Assembly: GCA_003565035.1 (NCBI GenBank)
Contig: PXDP01000264.1
Span: 1-12,858 of the forward strand
Reading direction: 5' to 3'
Length of the DNA stretch: 12,858 nt
DNA from: PVC group bacterium
GTDB lineage: Bacteria; Verrucomicrobiota; Kiritimatiellia; SS1-B-03-39; UBA6053
The translations under genes and the position numbers were made by a program. Below, piece by piece: positions 7,446 through 12,858 of this stretch. The notes under the pieces are model-generated. The model saw nothing but the letters and a program-made list of their open reading frames with translations. It was not told the origin of the DNA and made no database searches. Positions within the stretch are counted from its first letter, which is position 1. The number at the start of each line of letters is the position of its first letter.

Positions 7446-8642
7446 TTGAAGGACGGCAAAGTTCCCGTAGAAACTTTTTTCATGCGCGAATGTATTCAAA
7501 TCGGAGTGATTGTTCCCGCCGCCATCGAACTGGGCCGGGAAATTCTCTTCGGACTGCGGAATTTTTGTGAAACCCATGGCGGGGTTCAACTGCGGCTCAT
7601 TTCCAATCAGCGGGATCTGCCGGAGGGCAAAGAGAAAAAATTCTCTGTGGATGCGATGATCTGCTTTCATTCCAGCCAGGCGTTCCTGGAGAAAATGATC
7701 CGGTCCTGTCCCAGGGTGGTCTCCGTGTCGAATCAGCAGCAGGTGACTGTTTGTCCCCAGGTGGTCTCCGACGACAGGGCCGCCGGGCGCCTGGCGGCGG
7801 AGGAGCTGATCGGGCGGGGCTACCGGAATCTTTTCTTTGCCGGCCCACGGGAGCACGCTTTTTCCCTGGAGCGTCTGGAAGGCTTTCAGCAATGTGCCCA
7901 GGAGGCACAGATCACGCTCCAGCGGCTTCATCTGGATGATGTCCTGGAATCCGCCGCCGTTTTTTCGGAAATCGACCGTGGATTGAAACCTGCGGGGATT
8001 TTTGCCGCCTCAGATCTCCATGCCCGCTGGATCTTGTCCGCCATGCCCAAACCCCGCAGTCAGGTCCCCTCGAAGTTCGCGCTGATCGGCGTGGATAACG
8101 ACCCGATGGAACAGGCACTCTCACCCATCGGATTCAGCAGCATTCTTCTCGCCGGGCGGCAAATCGGACATCAGGCCGCGAAAATCGCCAAAGACTGGGT
8201 CGAAGGCATCACGCCGCGCGCAAAAGTGACCCGCATTCCGCCAGTCGGAATCGCCCGGCGCGCTTCAACCCAGTCGCGTGTGTTTGCCGATCCGCTGGTA
8301 ACCCGCTGCCTGAAACTGGTGGAGGAACATTCGGCAGGCCTGTCCGGTGTCGACGAGGTCGCCAGGGCTCTGGGGGTCAACCGCCGCACCCTGGAACTTC
8401 GCCTTGAAAAACACTTGGGACTTGGCATCGGCCAGATGCTGCGCAATGCGCGAATTGAAAAGGCCCGCGATTTACTGGGCAACACCGCGCTGAGCATGAA
8501 AGAGGTCTCTTTCCTTTCGGGATTTCCGGAACCGCGCATGCTCAGCCTTGTGTTCAGACGCGAAACCGGAGAAACTCCGACCGACTACCGTAACCGGGTC
8601 CGGGGCACGCTTAAAAAGGATTATTCCGAACACTCTTCGTAA
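7446..8642 (+). CDS. XylR-like regulator: LacI-type sugar-sensor domain plus AraC-type DNA-binding domain
   Basis: This 398-residue protein is close in length to E. coli XylR and has the same two-part design. Residues about 16-275 resemble a periplasmic-binding-protein-like sensor (IQIGVIVPAA at 17-26, VVSDDRAAGRLAAEELIGRGYRN at 106-128, FALIGVDNDPMEQALSPIGFSSI at 211-233). Residues about 285-388 form the AraC domain, with a first helix-turn-helix at 301-320 (GVDEVARALGVNRRTLELRL) and a second at about 350-382 (EVSFLSGF...FRRETGETPTDYR). Relatives bind direct repeats and activate transcription when sugar binds. Its probable target is the metallopeptidase gene 118 bases downstream, because a 22-base-period direct repeat starts at its stop codon. 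The TTG start is supported by AGAGG at 7434-7438. The sugar cannot be predicted. It is divergent from the LacI-type gene. Confidence 0.93.
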   Translation: MKDGKVPVETFFMRECIQIGVIVPAAIELGREILFGLRNFCETHGGVQLRLISNQRDLPEGKEKKFSVDAMICFHSSQAFLEKMIRSCPRVVSVSNQQQVTVCPQVVSDDRAAGRLAAEELIGRGYRNLFFAGPREHAFSLERLEGFQQCAQEAQITLQRLHLDDVLESAAVFSEIDRGLKPAGIFAASDLHARWILSAMPKPRSQVPSKFALIGVDNDPMEQALSPIGFSSILLAGRQIGHQAAKIAKDWVEGITPRAKVTRIPPVGIARRASTQSRVFADPLVTRCLKLVEEHSAGLSGVDEVARALGVNRRTLELRLEKHLGLGIGQMLRNARIEKARDLLGNTALSMKEVSFLSGFPEPRMLSLVFRRETGETPTDYRNRVRGTLKKDYSEHSS

Positions 8643-8672
8643 AAATGTAATTTTGACTTCGTAAATATGTAA
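8635..8672 (+). promoter_or_regulatory. Candidate AraC/XylR-type operator: two 16-base direct repeats, 22-base period
   Basis: CTTCGTAAAAATGTAA (8635-8650) and CTTCGTAAATATGTAA (8657-8672) are identical at 15 of 16 positions. The 22-base period is about two helical turns, so both lie on one face of the DNA. AraC-family activators recognise tandem half-sites in this way, with a period of about 21 bases at araI. The first copy overlaps the last codons and TAA stop (8640-8642) of the XylR-like gene. The second ends 88 bases before the metallopeptidase start. The repeat is a direct observation; the binding protein is inferred. Confidence 0.6.
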
Positions 8673-8716
8673 CCGCTTTTTGTTAATTTTGCGTACACGC
8701 CGGGCTCAATCTGTGT

Positions 8717-8737
8717 AGGGTTTAAAAATAAAACCCT
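8717..8737. promoter_or_regulatory. Perfect 7-bp inverted repeat in the metallopeptidase leader
   Basis: AGGGTTT (8717-8723) and AAACCCT (8731-8737) are perfectly inverted around AAAAATA. It sits 10 bases before the GGAGGAG ribosome binding site. It may be an operator for a second factor or a small 5' leader hairpin that stabilises the mRNA. It lacks a T-tract, so it is not a typical terminator of the regulator gene. I find no convincing -35/-10 pair between 8673 and 8740, as expected of an activator-dependent promoter. Confidence 0.35.
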
Positions 8738-8746
8738 GATTTACAC

Positions 8747-8753
8747 GGAGGAG
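8747..8753 (+). promoter_or_regulatory. Strong Shine-Dalgarno for the metallopeptidase
   Basis: GGAGGAG is seven bases before ATG 8761. It is the strongest ribosome binding site in the window and fixes the start over the in-frame ATG at 8791. Confidence 0.75.
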
Positions 8754-8760
8754 ATACACG

Positions 8761-11700
8761 ATGACGCAACGGTTATTTTTCGTAAAGGTGATGTTCAGCC
8801 TGTTTTTTACCCAGTCCGCATTCGGTCAGGAGCCGCTGACCTTTGATCCGGACAATCCGCCGACCCAATCGACGCCCCCCACCGAGGTGTACAACGAGTA
8901 TACGGGGACCAACGCCTGGCGGCTGGGTCCGAAAACGATGATGGTTTTCCGGGTCTATCCCAGTGACCGGGATCCGTGGACGTCTTATAAGTCGGATGAA
9001 GCTCTGCTCAACGAGCTGATGACGATGTCCGCCAACTACTACGAGGGCAGTTACCATCAAACCTGGTTCGGTCCCAAGCGGCGGAACGGGATGGATATCC
9101 CGGTGTTGGTGGTAACCCCGCCGATGCAGTTGCCGGGGACCTATGAGCAGTATCGGAACAGCTTTGCGCTGCTTCAATCCCACTCCCGGGCCGCCGCCGA
9201 GGCGCTGGGGCCGGAATGGCGGAATGGCGGGATTTATCACCACATTCATTACGACCGCCATGTGGCCATGTCCAATGCGAACATGGTCGGTTCAGCTGGG
9301 TTAGCGTATGTGAACGGAAAGTTTTCCTGGACGGGCGGTTCGCTGAGTGGGACGATAGCGGTGCACGAGCTGGGGCATAATTGGGGCGTTTATCATGCCA
9401 ACAGCTGGTTTGCGCCTTCGGGCGTTGACCCGGAAGTGCATCCGCGTTCACCGCTGCGGCAGAATGGCGAATATCAGGACGGCTGGTGTGTGATGGGCGG
9501 AGGGACGCCGAGGCTGATGTTCAATCCGCTTTTCCGCTATCGGCTCGGCTTTCTGACCCGCACCCGCAACGAGGTGCAAGACATCACCTCCAGCGGCACT
9601 TACCGCATTTACGATTATCAGCATCATGACCGGCGGCAGACGGAATCGCTGGTGCGGGTGCTGAACATTCCCATCACCAGTTACACGGCGTGGAACAATG
9701 TATTTCTCGGTTTCGGTCACCGCAGAGGCACCGATGGTGGCTGGGGCCGCACCGATTACAACCGCAACGCGGTGACCGTCCATTCCATGATGAGCAGCGG
9801 GTCCAACCGGCTGGACACCACCCCGAATTCGCGCCCGGGCAATGAGGACCGGAATGACAGTTCCATCAAAATCGGCCGCACCTACTCCGAGGGCCCCAAT
9901 GAAAACGGCACCCAGATGTTTGGTGGGTTTCATGTGACCCCCGTACTGCGCGGCAGCAGCGTGGTCAACGGTCAGACCCATGAGTGGATCGAAGTGGTCA
10001 TCAACTATGGCGACGATGTGGTGGGCAATCAGCCGCCCACCGCCTCGTTTTCGCAGACTGTGCTCAACGGGGCCCAACCCGGCGTACCCTTTGAACTGAC
10101 CGTCAACGCCTCCGATCCGGACAATGATGATCTGGCCTTCGACTGGAATTTCGGGGATGACAGCTACAACATCATCAACAGTGCCACCCAGACCAAGACT
10201 TGGAGCGAACCCGGGTTTTATCTGGTGGAGGTGATGGTGTCCGACATGAAAGGCGGCCTCGCCGAAGCGGCCGTGTGGGTGAACGTGGGGAATGTGCCCT
10301 ATCGTGCTCCGGAAGCCCCGGCGGCGACGCTGGACGGTCTGCAATACACCTATTTCGAAGGCAGTTTTCAGTTGTTGCCCGATTTCAATACCCTGTTTCC
10401 GGTGGCCGAGGGCACCGTGGACACCTTCAGTCTGGCCCCGGCCCAGCGGAACAGCAATTTTGCCATGCTATACACCGGGTATCTCCAGGTGACGGATGAG
10501 GACGTGTACACCTTTTCCATCGATGCCCGCGACGGGGTCCGTTTCTGGATCGGTAATCAACTCCTGATCGAAAACGACGGCGTGAAATCGACTTCCGCCG
10601 TCACCACCGGCAATATCGCCCTGCAGGAGGGGCTGCATGAGGTCCGGCTGGAATTTTTCCACCGCACCGGCGGCGAAAAACTTGAGGTGAGCTGGAGCAC
10701 CATCAACATGCCCCTGACGCCCATCGGGGCATCGAATTTCAAGCAAACCGACTGGCAGACGAATACCCCGCCCGCCGTCAGCATCGTCAATCCCCTCGAG
10801 GGAGAAACCTTTCTGGTGGGCGCGGATCTGCTCATCACCGCCGAGGCTTCGGATGAGGACGGGATTGCCGCAGTGCGATTCTTCGCCAATGGCAATTTTA
10901 TCGGGGAAGCCACCGGGGAGCCTTACAGTACCCTCTGGGAAAACGTTTCGGTGGGCGCCCAGGAACTGGTCGCCCTGGCGGTTGACACAACCGGGCGTAC
11001 CCAATTATCAAACACCCGAACGATTCAGGTGCAAAGCCCGCCGCCGACCCGCTCGGTGGGGATCAATTTCGCCGGAACCAATTCGTTTGCCTTTCCCCAC
11101 GATCCGACCCCCGTTGGTTTTGCCGACCGGATCGGGGCCGTCTATTCCGAGCCGTACTGGAATAATTTCACCAAGCAGGAGGATGATGCCAACAACGGGC
11201 TGTATTTCAACCTGATCGACAACGATGGCTTTCCCACCCCGGTCCGGGTGGAATGGCAGGGTCACACCGGATCCAACACCGGAAAAAGCGCGACCGACAC
11301 CTCCACCGGCAACGGGCGGATGATGCACGGGTATGTGAATTTCAACAACAGCGGTCAGGAGGGACCCTGGCTGATCGCGCGGGATATTCCCTATGCCCAG
11401 TTCGATGTGTACGTCTATTTTGATCACGTGAACAGCAGTTCCCGCGATTCCAGCACCCGTCAATTCCGGATCATGACCGCGGATAAAAGCGCGGATCTGG
11501 CCCCGCCCCGCTACGGGCAGAATTCGCTCGATCATAACAACGGTCTCGGCGATTACCCCACTTACGACACCTGGGTGGGCTTCAAAGAATCGACCGCATT
11601 GACTGTGGATGCCCCGGCGGACGAGCGCCTGGGGAATTATGTGGTCTTCCGCAACATTACCGATCCCGAATTCCAGATCATGGTCCGCGCCGGCAGCGGC

Positions 11701-12858
11701 GCACTGGATGGCCACCGCTTTATGAACGGCATGCAGATTGTCGAGGTGCCCGCCACCGAACCGGCCATCCGCATCACCGCGCCGACGGAGGGGTGGCAAT
11801 TGACCCCAGAAGAGCCCACCATTAGTTACCTGGTGACCCTCTCGGTGGAACCCGACAGTCCGGTCACGATTTCTCCGGCAACGACCGGAAATCTGGTGGC
11901 CTTGACGAATGAACTTACCTTCACCTCCGCCAATTGGAATCAACCGCAATCGGTGGTGCTTCATGCCAGCAATTCCTCCGGCGGAGAACGGACCCTTTCG
12001 CACAGCGTCTCCGCCAGCGGCGTGTATGACGGCATCACCATCGATCCGATCACCGTGACGGTGGCCTCCGGCTCGCAAACCACCTACGATCCCGCTAACC
12101 AGCCGCCCGCCTTCACCAGCCTGCCGGAAACCGAGGCCCTGACCGGTGCGGCCTATACCTATGCCATCACCGCCAGCGATCCCGACGGCGATCCCATCCG
12201 CTTCCGGGCGGTCAGCAAACCCGGCTGGCTGACGCTGACCGATCACGGAGACGGCACCGCCACCCTGAGCGGGGACGCCCCCCTGTCGCAGCTGTCCACG
12301 GTTCCGGTTGTCCTCGAAGTCGCGGACCTCTTTCACAGCACCCTCCAGAGTTTCGACATTGTCTACGAACGCTTCCCGGCCATCACCATCATCTCCCCCG
12401 CCAAATCGGCGGTGGAACTTTCCAATCTGGAGACCACCCTGCATATCGACACCGACGTGAACGGTTTCGGACATCCGGTGGCGCTGTTCTGGTCGCAGGA
12501 GCGCGGTCCGGCACCGGCAGCGTTTGATGATTCCACCGTTGAAAACCCGGCGCTCACCTTTCCCGAAGCGGGGCATTACACGCTGGTCCTGACCGCCGAT
12601 AACGGAAAAGGCATCAGTGAGAAACGCATCGAGGTGTTCGCAAATGCTCCCGGCAACGATGTCCTGGACGATGGTTTACTCGGCCATTGGCGCATGAACG
12701 ATCCGGCCGGTTCCCTGCAACTGACCGACAGCAGTGGAAACGAAAATCATGCTCCGGTCACCGACAACGGCAATTTTCAACTGGGCGTGTCCGGCTACGA
12801 CAGCACGGCCCTCCGTCTCGGCGGAAACGGCAATTTCGCCACCGCGTCATTAGGCATG
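8761..12858 (+). CDS. Giant secreted metzincin-type zinc metallopeptidase with PKD, PA14, Ig-like and LamG-like modules, 3'-truncated
   Basis: The frame is open for all 1366 codons from ATG 8761 to the window end; the C-terminus is missing. Residues 1-22 are a signal peptide with likely cleavage at AFG-QE. The peptidase domain is about 55-300. HELGHNWGVYH (202-212) supplies zinc ligands H202, H206 and H212 and catalytic E203, and GWCVMGGG (241-248) provides the Met-turn Met245. This is a metzincin, perhaps gametolysin (M11)-like. The tail holds a PKD-like domain (about 424-510, DWNFGDD), a PA14-like domain (about 530-660, GYLQVTDEDVYTFSIDARDGVRFWI), an Ig-like domain (about 670-758, ASDEDGIAAVRFFANG), an unassigned domain (about 765-1000), a module with FTSANWNQPQSVVLHA (about 1003-1102), a cadherin/He_PIG-like domain (about 1115-1200), another Ig-like stretch (about 1208-1293), and the start of a LamG/concanavalin-like domain (from about 1304). 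It probably acts outside the cell on glycoproteins or matrix. The adjacent XylR-like protein probably controls it. Confidence 0.92.
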   Translation, partial: MTQRLFFVKVMFSLFFTQSAFGQEPLTFDPDNPPTQSTPPTEVYNEYTGTNAWRLGPKTMMVFRVYPSDRDPWTSYKSDEALLNELMTMSANYYEGSYHQTWFGPKRRNGMDIPVLVVTPPMQLPGTYEQYRNSFALLQSHSRAAAEALGPEWRNGGIYHHIHYDRHVAMSNANMVGSAGLAYVNGKFSWTGGSLSGTIAVHELGHNWGVYHANSWFAPSGVDPEVHPRSPLRQNGEYQDGWCVMGGGTPRLMFNPLFRYRLGFLTRTRNEVQDITSSGTYRIYDYQHHDRRQTESLVRVLNIPITSYTAWNNVFLGFGHRRGTDGGWGRTDYNRNAVTVHSMMSSGSNRLDTTPNSRPGNEDRNDSSIKIGRTYSEGPNENGTQMFGGFHVTPVLRGSSVVNGQTHEWIEVVINYGDDVVGNQPPTASFSQTVLNGAQPGVPFELTVNASDPDNDDLAFDWNFGDDSYNIINSATQTKTWSEPGFYLVEVMVSDMKGGLAEAAVWVNVGNVPYRAPEAPAATLDGLQYTYFEGSFQLLPDFNTLFPVAEGTVDTFSLAPAQRNSNFAMLYTGYLQVTDEDVYTFSIDARDGVRFWIGNQLLIENDGVKSTSAVTTGNIALQEGLHEVRLEFFHRTGGEKLEVSWSTINMPLTPIGASNFKQTDWQTNTPPAVSIVNPLEGETFLVGADLLITAEASDEDGIAAVRFFANGNFIGEATGEPYSTLWENVSVGAQELVALAVDTTGRTQLSNTRTIQVQSPPPTRSVGINFAGTNSFAFPHDPTPVGFADRIGAVYSEPYWNNFTKQEDDANNGLYFNLIDNDGFPTPVRVEWQGHTGSNTGKSATDTSTGNGRMMHGYVNFNNSGQEGPWLIARDIPYAQFDVYVYFDHVNSSSRDSSTRQFRIMTADKSADLAPPRYGQNSLDHNNGLGDYPTYDTWVGFKESTALTVDAPADERLGNYVVFRNITDPEFQIMVRAGSGALDGHRFMNGMQIVEVPATEPAIRITAPTEGWQLTPEEPTISYLVTLSVEPDSPVTISPATTGNLVALTNELTFTSANWNQPQSVVLHASNSSGGERTLSHSVSASGVYDGITIDPITVTVASGSQTTYDPANQPPAFTSLPETEALTGAAYTYAITASDPDGDPIRFRAVSKPGWLTLTDHGDGTATLSGDAPLSQLSTVPVVLEVADLFHSTLQSFDIVYERFPAITIISPAKSAVELSNLETTLHIDTDVNGFGHPVALFWSQERGPAPAAFDDSTVENPALTFPEAGHYTLVLTADNGKGISEKRIEVFANAPGNDVLDDGLLGHWRMNDPAGSLQLTDSSGNENHAPVTDNGNFQLGVSGYDSTALRLGGNGNFATASLGM

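Noticed and set aside
7335..7931. Minus-strand ORF of 198 codons
   Set aside because: It is antisense to the XylR-like gene and covers its control region; no recognisable motif.
8643..8760. Riboswitch or terminator between the XylR-like gene and the metallopeptidase
   Set aside because: Only one short inverted repeat without a T-tract is present in 118 bases. No riboswitch core was recognised.
11008..12576. Minus-strand ORF of 522 codons (and one of 298 codons at 9448-10344)
   Set aside because: Both are antisense to the continuous metallopeptidase frame. Their Gly/Arg/His/Val-rich composition and lack of motifs mark them as shadows.
1..12858. CRISPR array, insertion sequence, prophage or defence island
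   Set aside because: No spaced repeat series, transposase, integrase or phage gene was seen. All long frames are explained by metabolic, regulatory, transport or secreted-protein genes.

Overview
The window is GC-rich, tightly packed bacterial DNA. It holds six protein genes, one tRNA and two short intergenic control regions. The likely source is the PVC group, most probably Verrucomicrobiota. That is an inference from three things seen together: a XylR-type regulator (LacI-like sensor plus AraC DNA-binding domain), a sugar phosphate isomerase/epimerase, and a giant secreted multidomain protein with PKD, PA14, Ig-like and LamG-like modules. No single marker gene fixes the lineage.

Layout. 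Positions 3-545 (+) are the 3' end of a TIM-barrel sugar isomerase/epimerase gene. A tRNA-Ser(UGA) with an encoded CCA follows at 610-697 (+). Three genes run leftward from 7334 to 701: a LacI-family repressor, a secreted DUF4380-like/GH13 alpha-glucan enzyme, and a bacterial homologue of the SLC12 cation-chloride cotransporters. They are closely spaced (gaps of 40 and 57 bases) and look like one operon. Its only terminator-like hairpin lies beyond the tRNA, so its transcript would run antisense through tRNA-Ser. Positions 7335-7445 separate the repressor from a divergent XylR-like regulator (7446-8642, +). After a 118-base gap, an open frame starts at 8761 (+) and runs off the window. It encodes at least 1366 residues of a secreted zinc metallopeptidase (HExxHxxGxxH, metzincin type) with a long tail of adhesive and Ig-like modules.

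How it may work together (inference). The locus looks like a carbohydrate-responsive island with two sugar-sensing regulators placed back to back. The LacI repressor probably controls its own operon: a near-palindrome with a central CG sits inside its promoter. The divergent promoters overlap at their -35 elements, so one bound protein could affect both. The XylR-like protein probably activates the metallopeptidase gene: two 16-base direct repeats (15/16 identical, 22-base period) begin at the regulator's stop codon and end 88 bases before the metallopeptidase start.

I see no CRISPR array, insertion sequence, prophage gene or known defence system. The most notable items are the large metallopeptidase with its uncharacterised modules, the AraC-type direct repeat, the DUF4380-GH13 fusion, and the cotransporter with a partly conserved ion site in a sugar operon.
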